From the IMG/VR virus record IMGVR_UViG_3300040811_001105, positions 1-37,001 of that record: DNA of 37,001 nt. The stretch is one strand, 5' to 3'. Both the position numbers and the translations under genes were made by a program. The stretch is from a virus. Shown one piece after another: positions 13,559 through 22,300 of the stretch (positions are counted from its first letter, which is position 1; each line of letters starts with the position of its first letter). Below the pieces are notes generated by a model. It saw nothing but the letters and a program-made list of their open reading frames with translations, made no database searches and was not told where the DNA came from.

Positions 13559-14632
13559 CTAGTAATCCCAGCGTATTCTTGGACCGCCTTCTCGCATACC
13601 GAGATGAACGAATCCTTTATTGGCTCCATATCCTAAGCTATGCGGCCAGTTTTGGTCACACCATTCTTGTACCGCATAAATGTCAGCGCCTTGCACATAA
13701 AAATCCACAGCACCAACTCCCGGTGCCGGGTATAGGTGCTCTGACCCGCTAGCACCGCCAACCGATCTGTTTATAGCTGGTGGTCTGTAGCCAGATGTGA
13801 TTACGACTGGCTTGCTACCAAACCTGCCACGAACACGCTCTAGAAATGCCGCGAGAGTAGCTGCAGTGTCTAGCTGGTACTGCTCGTTAAAGCGCCGCTC
13901 TTCTTGATTTAGAGCAAACTCACCGAGCGTGATGTGTGGGGTCAGCCGACTGGTGAATGGAGACCCAGGGCGCAGTTTTGCAGTCTCAGTAGGCGGTGAC
14001 TGATCGCCACCTTTCCAGAGGTTTCCCTCGGCTTGCCTTCGACGCTTTAGACCGGCTTCAAAGCTGCTCCCAGGGTTTCGATAGAGCAGCATCGCGTCAG
14101 GAACAGCTTTCCAGTCTTTCGCACGAAGCTTTTGGCTGATTGTCTCAAAACCTTTAGAGCCATAGAATCCAGAACCAAGGTTGTAAGCGAAACTGATTAA
14201 AGCTGCCTGCTGATTCTCCGCCATATCCGCCCAATAAGGAACGGTCTGCGAAAGCTTTTCGTCAATTTTGTCTACTGTGCCTTCCAGTAAAGCATCGCCT
14301 TCTTTCCTTCTGATCCAGTCGCCTTCTCTTACAGGGCGACCGTCTGGATGAGACAGATTACCCCACCCAATCGTCCAGAACCCTGCGGGGCACAGGTATG
14401 CCTCGGCGTGCCATCCTTCAAACTTTTTAATCAGGTCTAATGCTTGCTTGTGATCAGATTGCTTACCTGATTGACTCCAAGTCGCAAACCATTCACGGTC
14501 ACGTCGCATCGCTGCGTCGTAACCATTACTTGCTAGATCTTCTTCCAGGAGCGAAATACTTGCGGCTTGATGTGGCAAGCCTTTGTAGTACCTAAAGAGC
14601 TGTTCAAGTGAGATTGCCTTACTGTTCGTCAT
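13559..14632 (-). CDS. Two-domain endolysin: GH24 lysozyme plus M15 peptidase
   Basis: 357 residues. Domain one (about 64-205) is a T4/P1-type lysozyme: E72 in FEGW, then C81 and T87 in TIGWG, i.e. the E-x8-C-x5-T catalytic triad known from P1-type lysozymes. Domain two (about 235-350) is an M15-type metallopeptidase: SGYRPPAINRSVGG, SEH with H299, AVDF with D310 and FVHLG with H343 as zinc ligands. One half would cut glycan chains and the other stem-peptide bonds. A 64-residue N-terminal region is unexplained; no signal peptide is visible. The start ATG overlaps the reading frame of the frameshift extension upstream. Confidence 0.88.
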   Translation of the reverse strand: MTNSKAISLEQLFRYYKGLPHQAASISLLEEDLASNGYDAAMRRDREWFATWSQSGKQSDHKQALDLIKKFEGWHAEAYLCPAGFWTIGWGNLSHPDGRPVREGDWIRRKEGDALLEGTVDKIDEKLSQTVPYWADMAENQQAALISFAYNLGSGFYGSKGFETISQKLRAKDWKAVPDAMLLYRNPGSSFEAGLKRRRQAEGNLWKGGDQSPPTETAKLRPGSPFTSRLTPHITLGEFALNQEERRFNEQYQLDTAATLAAFLERVRGRFGSKPVVITSGYRPPAINRSVGGASGSEHLYPAPGVGAVDFYVQGADIYAVQEWCDQNWPHSLGYGANKGFVHLGMREGGPRIRWDY

Positions 14633-14986
14633 TGCTCCACGGTGATTTTATGTGTAAGTCGTCTATCCGCTCAGGCGGTGGCATTGCTGGTGGCTGCGAC
14701 TTATGCCAGCGTTCGACCTCAGCGTCGATTCGAGGCTTTAGTGTTGCCTCGAATTTGCGACGTTGAATTTCGCGCTTCAATCCTTCAAGAGGTGATCGCG
14801 TCGAAAATCTAAAAAGCCACCTCCCATCCGCAGGGATCAGTCCTTTTTTGTTTTTAAAGAGCGCAAGACAGTAAACAAGAGCTGTACAAGCGAGTTGTCT
14901 TTGAGCTTACTCATCCCGATCAGCTCACTAGCTGCTGCTACCACGATCCAAAAGGCTGGATGCGCCAAAACTTCTTCGATGCCCAT
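14619..14986 (-). CDS. Predicted -1 frameshift product (122 residues)
   Basis: The -1 frame is open from 14906 to the TAA at 14621-14619, about 96 codons, yet contains no ATG and no GTG; the only TTG lies far inside. Its coding pattern looks real (KGLIPADGRWLFRFSTRSP, then EGLKREIQRRKFEATLKP, ending PWSNDEQ). A -1 slip at T TTA AAA or A AAA AAG in the upstream gene joins it to residues 1-48, giving a 122-residue protein with an N-terminal membrane helix and a long charged, proline-containing tail. It overlaps the endolysin start by 14 bases. Alternatives are CTG initiation or a sequencing indel. Confidence 0.55.
14837..14986 (-). CDS. Small membrane protein of the lysis region (zero-frame product)
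   Basis: 49 residues: MGIEEVLAHPAFWIVVAAAS, then SELIGM, then KDNSLVQLLFTVLRSLKTKKD. Residues about 9-25 form a short membrane helix, and the second half is amphipathic and basic. It sits between a membrane-anchored coiled-coil protein and the endolysin, so a holin-related or other lysis role is likely but unproven. The ribosome-binding site is weak. The gene ends within six bases of a slippery run, and the -1 frame continues, see the next entry. Confidence 0.65.
   Translation of the reverse strand: MGIEEVLAHPAFWIVVAAASELIGMSKLKDNSLVQLLFTVLRSLKTKKD
14843..14858 (-). other. Tandem slippery heptamers (-1 frameshift site)
   Basis: In the zero frame the minus strand reads T-TTA-AAA (14858-14852) and then, two bases later, A-AAA-AAG (14849-14843), both fitting X-XXY-YYZ; A-AAA-AAG is the dnaX signal. 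The zero-frame stop TGA follows one codon later. A short stem (ATCC/GGAT) is possible downstream; no strong pseudoknot was seen by eye. Confidence 0.55.
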
Positions 14987-15003
14987 TTGAATGCCGTTGA
15001 TTC

Positions 15004-15279
15004 TTAGTCGATTCTAGCCTTAGTGGTTTCTAAAACAGTTAGTCGGTTGCCATGATCATTCAGCCGTTCGTAAATTTCACGGCGATCAGCAGTAGCTTGA
15101 ACCTTTTCTGCCTTCATGTCCTGATGCAAGTCTTCAAGCTTAGTCGCAATGGATTCAACGCCAGCGGTGAGGCGAATAACCGCTTCACGGCTTTCGCTGG
15201 TTCGCCTAGTAAACCCAGAGACACTCATCCCAGCTATGCCGAGAGAAGCCCCTAGGATTGCTGCGTAAATCTCAATCAC
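15004..15279 (-). CDS. Membrane-anchored coiled-coil protein, probable holin/spanin-type lysis protein
   Basis: 91 residues. Residues 3-20 (EIYAAILGASLGIAGMSV) form one membrane helix. Next comes a linker with FTRRTSESRE and then a long heptad-patterned coiled coil (about 32-88) ending TVLETTKARID. One helix plus a coiled coil is seen in phage lysis proteins such as inner-membrane spanins and some holins. It lies two genes upstream of the endolysin in the direction of transcription. The identity as holin or spanin cannot be settled from the sequence. Confidence 0.6.
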   Translation of the reverse strand: MIEIYAAILGASLGIAGMSVSGFTRRTSESREAVIRLTAGVESIATKLEDLHQDMKAEKVQATADRREIYERLNDHGNRLTVLETTKARID

Positions 15280-15300
15280 GGCTTAGGCGCTCCTTCCCTG

Positions 15301-15429
15301 TTATTTTAGTGGGTCTGGCTTGCCACTTAATATTGCAACTGCACGTTTGTAAAACATGCAGTCTTTTTTGCCTGTTTCGCGTAGAGCCTTCTCGATCCGT
15401 TGCCAGTTTTCTAGAGTATGTTGATCCAT
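15301..15429 (-). CDS. Small conserved cyanophage-type protein
   Basis: 42 residues, starting MDQHTLENWQRIEKALRETG and ending with MFYKRAVAILSGKPDPLK. It fills the whole space between the fibre gene and the coiled-coil lysis gene. The W-x-x-I-x-x-A-L...GK-x-D-x-MFYKRA pattern is one I recall in small cyanophage proteins, with unknown function. Only a weak Shine-Dalgarno site precedes it. Confidence 0.65.
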   Translation of the reverse strand: MDQHTLENWQRIEKALRETGKKDCMFYKRAVAILSGKPDPLK

Positions 15430-15433
15430 GGTT

Positions 15434-16111
15434 TCATGGCTTAGTGATCTCAACCAGTATCGTTACCCAATTGTCATTGTTTGGAGTTAGTGATCCCCAT
15501 GCACCCCACGAATAACTGCCCGCTGCTCCAATCATTTGGAAGGAAGCCGCCAATGACCCTGTATTACTCCCGCTTGTTGCGGACTCTATTAAGGCTGCCC
15601 CTGAAGGAGGAACCCATAGATTTTTAGGTATACTGTCATCACCCCAAAAGACGAGCTGAAGGGTTAATGAATTTGCGGAATAGTTTGAGGAAAGATTGTC
15701 ATGACTTGGAGGATCGAGTATTCCTGTAACTCTAAGACTATCTCCTTTATACGTGACTCCATTTGTATTTGTAAAACTATTATCTGCTCTAACGGTAAAA
15801 GCTATGGCTTGATTGAAGTTCTGAAGAACAGCTGTCATAGGGAAGGAGTTTATTGACCCATCAGCAGGTGCTGCGAAAATGCCGTAACCTACGTTATTAG
15901 TGAGATTTCGTTCTATAACACTCAAACCGCTTCCAGGCTGAGCGTCAGGTGTTAAGTTATCTGAAGACGCCACTAAGAAGAACATGTCCCCAGATTGTAT
16001 GTTTGGGAAAGACATGTTGTTTCCTTCAGTATTAACATCCCAAGTGTCAACTATCAGCCATTCGCCTGCGCCTTCTGTCACAAATAATGGAAAGATGCTG
16101 CCTGGAATCAT
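15434..16111 (-). CDS. Virion or tail-fibre-associated protein
   Basis: 225 residues, rich in Ser, Asn, Gly and aromatic residues, predicted all-beta. It starts MIPGSIFPLFVTEGAGEW and contains FPNIQSGDMFFLVASSDN and WGAWGSLTPNNDNW. No named family was recognised. It lies directly after the beta-roll fibre gene (nine bases), so a fibre tip, attachment or fibre-chaperone role is likely, but this rests on position. Confidence 0.55.
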   Translation of the reverse strand: MIPGSIFPLFVTEGAGEWLIVDTWDVNTEGNNMSFPNIQSGDMFFLVASSDNLTPDAQPGSGLSVIERNLTNNVGYGIFAAPADGSINSFPMTAVLQNFNQAIAFTVRADNSFTNTNGVTYKGDSLRVTGILDPPSHDNLSSNYSANSLTLQLVFWGDDSIPKNLWVPPSGAALIESATSGSNTGSLAASFQMIGAAGSYSWGAWGSLTPNNDNWVTILVEITKP

Positions 16112-16120
16112 CGTTCTACC

Positions 16121-18379
16121 TCAAGAAAAATTGGTTGCGAGTGAGCAAATAATTGACGGGATTGCTCCGTCCAAGCGGACAACGTAACTCAAGACATCAA
16201 CAGCACCAGGGCTAGCCGACAGGGCTGGAGTGATACCTCCAGCGAAATCGTAATTGCTTCCGAATGCAAGTGTTCTGCTTCCCGTGCCATCCTGAGTAAT
16301 GAAAATACAACCGGATTGTCCGGCAGTCAAGTTTGTTGGATTGTCAAGTGTTCTGTTTCCGGCGAGCGTTACGCTGTAAAAGTTGTTTTCATTAAAATTG
16401 ATCGCTATGTTGACTGCATCGGTTAATGCTGTGATACTTCCACGCTGAGCTTTAGTAAATGTTTGATTTTCGTCTTCCTTGACTGTTGCAGCGTCAAACG
16501 CTTCGACAGTTACGCCAATATCTGAAGCAGTTAGATACGATCCTGCGCTTCCATTGCTAGCAGCCGTAATCCTTCCTTGCTGGTCTACTGTGATTGCTGC
16601 GTTTGTATAGCTTCCTGGTGTTACGGCGGTGTTGTCTAAGTTGAGCGTAATGGATCCGCTAGCGTTAACAGTTGTCAGCCCTGTTCCACCAGTAATAGTG
16701 GCTTTTGCTAATGACCCACTGCTGGTGCCTACAAGAAGCTCGCCATCTGCATAAGTCGTCTGTCCGGTTCCTCCATACGCAACTCCGACCTCAGTCCCTT
16801 GCCAAGAACCTGTAGCAATCGTGCCGACACTTGTCAGGCTTGATCCGACAATGCCTGCACCCAAGCTCGTAGCGTCTAGAACCTTTGTCCCGGCGATTCG
16901 ATATTCCTTGTCAATTGCAAGATCTAAATGTTCAGATGATGTCCAATTTTCTCCACTCTGTAACCACCTAAAGGTTTTGTCCGTGGCTCCCTTAAGTGTT
17001 ATTCCTCCAAGGTCTGCGGTTGTGTTTGTTGGGCTTGCTACTACGCCAAGCTCAATGTTCTTATCTTCGACCCGAAGATTCTGAGTGTCCAGTGTTGTTG
17101 TCGTTCCATTGACAGTCAAATCCCCTGTAATCGTGACCGAACCAGCAAAGCTTCCATCTCCGCTGCTATCAAACTGAATATTGGGGCTAGCAGGTAACGA
17201 ACCACCAAAAAGTAGAGATCCAGTTGAATTAATCCTAAGCTTCTCTGTTCGGCCTGCTGAAATAACTACGGTATCACTTATTGCTGTTTCGCTTGAATTA
17301 CCTAGATAGGCTCCAAGAACCGTGTTATTGTTTCCGCTGAAGTAGTATGCAGCTCTGTGCCCCAAAGCGACATTAAATTCTCCTGTTGTGGAAAACCTTA
17401 AAGCTGAAGACCCCACTACGGTGTTTTTGCTCCCTCCAATAAGATCAGCTGCTGCAAACGAGCCGACCACTGCGTTATCAAACCCTGTTATGCAATCAAC
17501 AAGAGACGCGTTGCCCACGGAAGTATTTCGAGAACCAGTCAAATTGCTCTTAAGAGCTGATCTTCCGACCGAAGTGTTATCTGCTCCCTCGGTATTGCTT
17601 TGAAGGGATTGTCTTCCGAAGGAAGAGTTCGACGTCCCAGTAGTATTGCTGTCTAAGTTTTCTACTCCTACACTCGTATTGCTTACAACAGAATTACCGC
17701 CACGACCTACATTAATATTGTTGTATGCTCCAGCAGTAATCTCGCCGTTTGAATGAATGGTTAGGCTAGGAGAAGAAGGCGCTCCAGGACCTACGGAAAC
17801 ATCGCCTATGACATCCAAATTTCCAGGAACGCTTAAATCGCTTGTAAATTCAACCGCATTGCCCTGCGCGTTGGTTCTAAATATTTGACCTGCCGTGCCA
17901 GGAGTAATTGAAATGTTTGGCTGGGTTGAGCTTCCGCCAACCGCCAACGGAGATGTTGCGTTAACGCCAATAAGAAAGCTGCTGATTTCAGACTGCAGCT
18001 GAGAAGCATCTACTACACGCCCAGGCGATCCATTAGTAATGTCAGTTGCGCTAGCAAGCTGAACAGTGCCACTTGCGCTAGAAGTCGCTGTGTTTACTGT
18101 TATTGCAGGAGTGAATTGCGTCGAAGAATCTTGATATATGAAAAGCCTTGCCGGGGTTACGCTTATGTCAAGCCAAGGATCTCCAGGGCTTGCCCCAGTT
18201 GGCGCAGTGGCGCTAACCCAAATATTGTTAATTTTTCGGACATTTCCGGCAGTGTCTTTGCATGTCAGAAATGGGCCGTCAGCGTTGTAATTGACAGCAA
18301 TTTCGCCTAGTCCTAGATCGCTAGCGACCGGAAGCCTTTGAGATACACCACTCTTCTTGTGGACAATATCGAGTGCCAT
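16121..18379 (-). CDS. Tail fibre with beta-roll repeats
   Basis: 752 residues. The N-terminus (MALDIVHKKSGVSQRLPVAS, then LGLGEIAVNYNADGPFLTC) is like the virion-binding start of many phage fibres. Residues about 220-358 hold repeats of roughly 22-23 residues built on N-T-S-V-G-x-x-x-L (NTSVGRSAL, NTSVGNASL, NTVVGSSAL, NTVLGAYLG), the pattern of left-handed beta-roll heads as in YadA-type adhesins. Later come YADGELLVGTSSG and TGGTGLTTVNASG, typical fibre shaft elements. It probably forms a trimeric receptor-binding fibre. No C-terminal endosialidase-type chaperone was seen; the next gene may do that job. Confidence 0.8.
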   Translation of the reverse strand: MALDIVHKKSGVSQRLPVASDLGLGEIAVNYNADGPFLTCKDTAGNVRKINNIWVSATAPTGASPGDPWLDISVTPARLFIYQDSSTQFTPAITVNTATSSASGTVQLASATDITNGSPGRVVDASQLQSEISSFLIGVNATSPLAVGGSSTQPNISITPGTAGQIFRTNAQGNAVEFTSDLSVPGNLDVIGDVSVGPGAPSSPSLTIHSNGEITAGAYNNINVGRGGNSVVSNTSVGVENLDSNTTGTSNSSFGRQSLQSNTEGADNTSVGRSALKSNLTGSRNTSVGNASLVDCITGFDNAVVGSFAAADLIGGSKNTVVGSSALRFSTTGEFNVALGHRAAYYFSGNNNTVLGAYLGNSSETAISDTVVISAGRTEKLRINSTGSLLFGGSLPASPNIQFDSSGDGSFAGSVTITGDLTVNGTTTTLDTQNLRVEDKNIELGVVASPTNTTADLGGITLKGATDKTFRWLQSGENWTSSEHLDLAIDKEYRIAGTKVLDATSLGAGIVGSSLTSVGTIATGSWQGTEVGVAYGGTGQTTYADGELLVGTSSGSLAKATITGGTGLTTVNASGSITLNLDNTAVTPGSYTNAAITVDQQGRITAASNGSAGSYLTASDIGVTVEAFDAATVKEDENQTFTKAQRGSITALTDAVNIAINFNENNFYSVTLAGNRTLDNPTNLTAGQSGCIFITQDGTGSRTLAFGSNYDFAGGITPALSASPGAVDVLSYVVRLDGAIPSIICSLATNFS

Positions 18380-18429
18380 TTGCTATAGAGCGAAGATTCT
18401 GGTATTGACCATTATGCTGATTCTAGCTG

Positions 18430-19362
18430 TTACAGCGACGCATCATACAATAGCTCTCCTAGTATTTTGCCTAGCACCGCAAACGTCAACGGAAAGTTCG
18501 GAGTACAAGCACTCAAAGCAAGCACTGCACCACCTGTAAGATTTGCGTAATGTCCAACGTTCGTAGTTGTATCTTGGTCTCTATTAGAGCCACCGCTTCT
18601 GCCTGCAACAAATCCTTCGCATGAAAGAGTTGTCTGACTAATATTTTTTACGATAGTCAAGTCACTTAACTGCGTTCCGGTTCCTACTATGTTAGGTGAA
18701 AAAATAACCGTTGCTTCAGTTCCTCCTGTAAAAACAAACCCGTAAACCCTAGACCCGCTAGGAACAGTGCCTATACCAATCAATCCCGGCAAAACGCTGC
18801 AACTTGGCTCTTCGTCATCTCTACCACCGTCAATAAAGACCAATCTTTGTTTTTCATTAGTCCTCATCAAGTTATCTAGCCGAGCACCATTGAACAGTCC
18901 TTCACTCTCTTCTGTTGATTGTGAAATCGTAATTCGACCAATATTGTTACCTATAGGTCTAAGGTTGTCCTGCGGTGCATTTACACCGGAAATTGGACTC
19001 GAAGCAGCGAAAATGGCTCCTGTTTCGTCTTCTCCGTTTGCCCCGTATTGAATATCAGTTAACTCTTGGCCCCATGCTGCGTCCTGAATTTCGCTGCTAT
19101 TGATAAACAATTTCTGAGGGTTAGAGTCTGCGGCAAGAGCGGCTTGGAATAAGCCAATCCTATATCTATTCAAAGCAGTTCCAGCACCAACGCCCTCTGT
19201 CACCAGAGAGTTTTCAATTGCGATAATGTTTGCTTTATCTCTAAAAGCATTAATAAACGGACCGTTAGAGCCTGAGCCGTCAAAAAGAATAGTCAAATCT
19301 ACAGCAGAAGGCTTGCGGGTTTGAGCCTTGCTGTCAAAAAAAGCGGGTACTGCAGTGACCAT
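18430..19362 (-). CDS. von Willebrand factor A domain virion protein
   Basis: 310 residues. After 20 residues the sequence reads VDLTILFDGSGSNG, with D28-G-S30-G-S32 forming an intact DxSxS metal-ion-dependent adhesion site. Helix-strand alternation and RLVFIDGGRDDEE and YGFVFTGG segments fit an alpha/beta vWA fold. Such domains bind ligands through Mg2+ or Ca2+. It lies between two large tail-fibre-type genes, two bases from the upstream one, so a host-surface adhesin or fibre-linking role is inferred. The remaining 100 residues are unexplained. Confidence 0.75.
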   Translation of the reverse strand: MVTAVPAFFDSKAQTRKPSAVDLTILFDGSGSNGPFINAFRDKANIIAIENSLVTEGVGAGTALNRYRIGLFQAALAADSNPQKLFINSSEIQDAAWGQELTDIQYGANGEDETGAIFAASSPISGVNAPQDNLRPIGNNIGRITISQSTEESEGLFNGARLDNLMRTNEKQRLVFIDGGRDDEEPSCSVLPGLIGIGTVPSGSRVYGFVFTGGTEATVIFSPNIVGTGTQLSDLTIVKNISQTTLSCEGFVAGRSGGSNRDQDTTTNVGHYANLTGGAVLALSACTPNFPLTFAVLGKILGELLYDASL

Positions 19363-19364
19363 AA

Positions 19365-22300
19365 TTAAGCAACCATAGAGGCGGTGAAAACTATGTTAGT
19401 TGAAGTCGCAACATAATATCCAATCAACACGTTCCCCGATAATCCTTCTGAATTAGTTATTGGGCTTACAAATGTATTAACTACTCCAGACCAGTTGCTC
19501 CCATTAATTGAAGTGAATGGAGTATTTACTCCAGCCGCTCTGGTAACTAAAATAAATCCAGAAGTACCAGGTACAGCATTCAGCGGTGTTCCTAAAGCAA
19601 TCGCAGCCGTGTTTGCGTTTTGCACAAAAGTAAAGTTTGTTGAATTGTCAAAATTAGTCGCTGAACCGTTTACCCACAGTGCAGGCGTTAGCTTGATAAC
19701 ATCGCTTGGATTTACTGGAGGAATCTGCGCTACTGGCACAAGACCTGTTGCATCCAGGCTTGCAAAACCGTTCGCGACACCTCTTGCGCTGCTTAGTGAC
19801 GATGGAGTTACAGTTCTGGTTGCATCACTTAGCGCAAGCGTTTCGGCACCAGTAGCAAGCTCAACAATACCTTTGACCGTAGTAGAAGCGTTTTGAATCA
19901 GACCAGAATCATCTAGGTCGGGTATCCTCGCCACTGGGATTTTGGCGGTCGAATCCAGATCGCAAAGACCATCTGCCACCCCACGCACAGAGCCGAGATT
20001 TTTTGCTGTTAAAGCGTCAACATCGTTTGCACTTGATGGGCTGCTAATTCCTGCAGCATCTGAGTCAGTTGCAAGCTTAACAATACCTCTTTGCGTTTCT
20101 GTCGCTTCAGGTAATACGCCATCTGCAAATGTGACGGAACCTTCAACCGTTCCATTAATTAGCACCTCGTTAGTCAACTCTGTACGCTGAGAAGACTGTA
20201 AAAGTTGTGTAACGCTTAAAGTTTCAAAATCAGTAGGAGTTGCCGGGAAATCAGGATCTCCGGCTAAAGCGCCCAAACCAGCAATTTCACTATTTACAGT
20301 TTGGTTGGTGCCAAGGTCCGTAATTACGTTGCCTTGGACTAAAAGGCCATCTTCGTTGAATCCAGTGTTATAGCAGCGACCGCCTAATAAATTCACCGCA
20401 AAATAATCAATTTTATTTTGCTGAGACAATGGTGTTGCTTGATATTTTGGCAACGCTTTTGTGTAATTTCCGTATCCAACAAACTCATAGGCGTGCGCAA
20501 AAGCTCTAATAAGGCTTGGTCGGTTAAACTCTAGTGGCCAGTTTGTCCTAGAGTCGATTTTCCCAGAAGGGACAGGGCTGAGGGGATCAGCAGGGTTCCA
20601 ATCTCTTGATGCCTCTGTATCTTGTTGTTCAAGAATAGTCCCAGAAAGTGTTCCGTTCTCTTGTATTCCAACATTTTGAGCTGTGTACCCAATGGCTCTC
20701 ATAAAAGAACTTACGCCTTGGAAATCGGTGCTGCTCCTTACTTGATCAAGAATCAAGGTGTTTGTTGATTGATTTATTCCAAGGTCAGTGCTTGTAGGAC
20801 TGTTTGACAAGTCGCTATCTAAAACTAACAACGGTCCCGAGGATGTTCTCAAAAGTTCAACACCTCTTTCATCAGGAAGCATTGGCAAGCTTGCCTCAAA
20901 GCTTTCAGTGGAGAACGTGCTAAATCTTTTGTTTCTTTTGCTTCGGAACACTCTATTATTTCTTGAAACAGGAGTTCCTACTCTGTAAAAAGTAGAAGAA
21001 TTGAAAGAAGATGCGCTATCTCCAGGGCGGATAACAATTTTATAAACATCGCTGCCAAAAGAGCTGTCTGAGTCTTTTGAAGTCGAAACAATAAAGACCT
21101 CATTTGAATTGTTTGCAGGGTCTAGTTGTTGGTTGAGGGTACTACGGTTTCCTAAGCGTAAAATGTAATTTCCTACAGGTCTGCGAGTTGTTGAGCTACC
21201 AGAAACAATCAATGAATATTCACGTTCTTCGGGCTTCCTAGTGTCAGAAAGCCTTCTGATGTAAACACGGTTACCTTCTAAAGTTTGGTTTGAAATGGTT
21301 GAGATATTGTTTACGGTAGGGTCGTCAATACCTCCATCAACAACGATTATCTGAGTAGGGGTTGCCGAATCAAAAGGCACAGAGGCCAGCTTTGCACGTA
21401 CATCAATTGCTTGGTTTGATGAAGCCCCAGGCCCCTCGGAACGACTGCTATTTTCAATCCAAATATAGTCTCCTTCTTTTAAGCTATACCCGTTGTTAGC
21501 GAAAGCTGTCTCTGGGTCAAAAGCAACTTGTAAATTAATAGCGCCTGTTGCACTGTCGTATCCCAAGCTGGATACGTTACCAATTCCGATTCTGCGGATG
21601 TTGCTTCCATCTGTTTTTACTTTTAGAGGTCTACGGACACGAAGTGCTTGGAATCCCTTGTCTTGAGCGAACGCACCACCTGTTGTTCCAATACCTCTAA
21701 AACCACTGCTAAGTAAAGCTGTGTTACCAAAATTGCTATTACTATTGGTAATAGTGCATTCTCCGCCTGAAGAAGTCCAGTGATGCACGCTTGAGCCGAT
21801 AACAAAACAGCTGACCTCTTGCGTTAAAGCGTTATTTGTAACCTTAAAGCCAAAACTTCTATAATCAACTTCATAGCTTCCAGTAGAAGCAGAAAAGTTT
21901 CCAGAGATTCGCGATCTTACATCATTACTATCTGCGTTTATGTACTCACTGTATCCACTACAAGTCTGCCAAGACCCTCCTGTATAAACCTGCCAAGCGT
22001 TCATGTCACGCTGAAGCGCAACAATTGTGAACTGGGCTACGACCATTGAGCGCAGGCCTGAGACACCATCGCTTCCGTCGAGATACATGCCGCACATGCC
22101 GTAATTGGAGCGCAAGCTGCAATTAAAGACGTACCCAGAACTGCCATTGACAGAATCTGTCGCAGCTGAAACCTGATTGTCAGGGTATTCGGTGGTAATT
22201 TGTGTTTCGCCTGGATTTATAACTTCAACGTCAGAAGAAGGAATTCCAAATGCTGTTGCAACTTTTTGATAATATGCGACTAAATCTGACTGAGAGCAAA

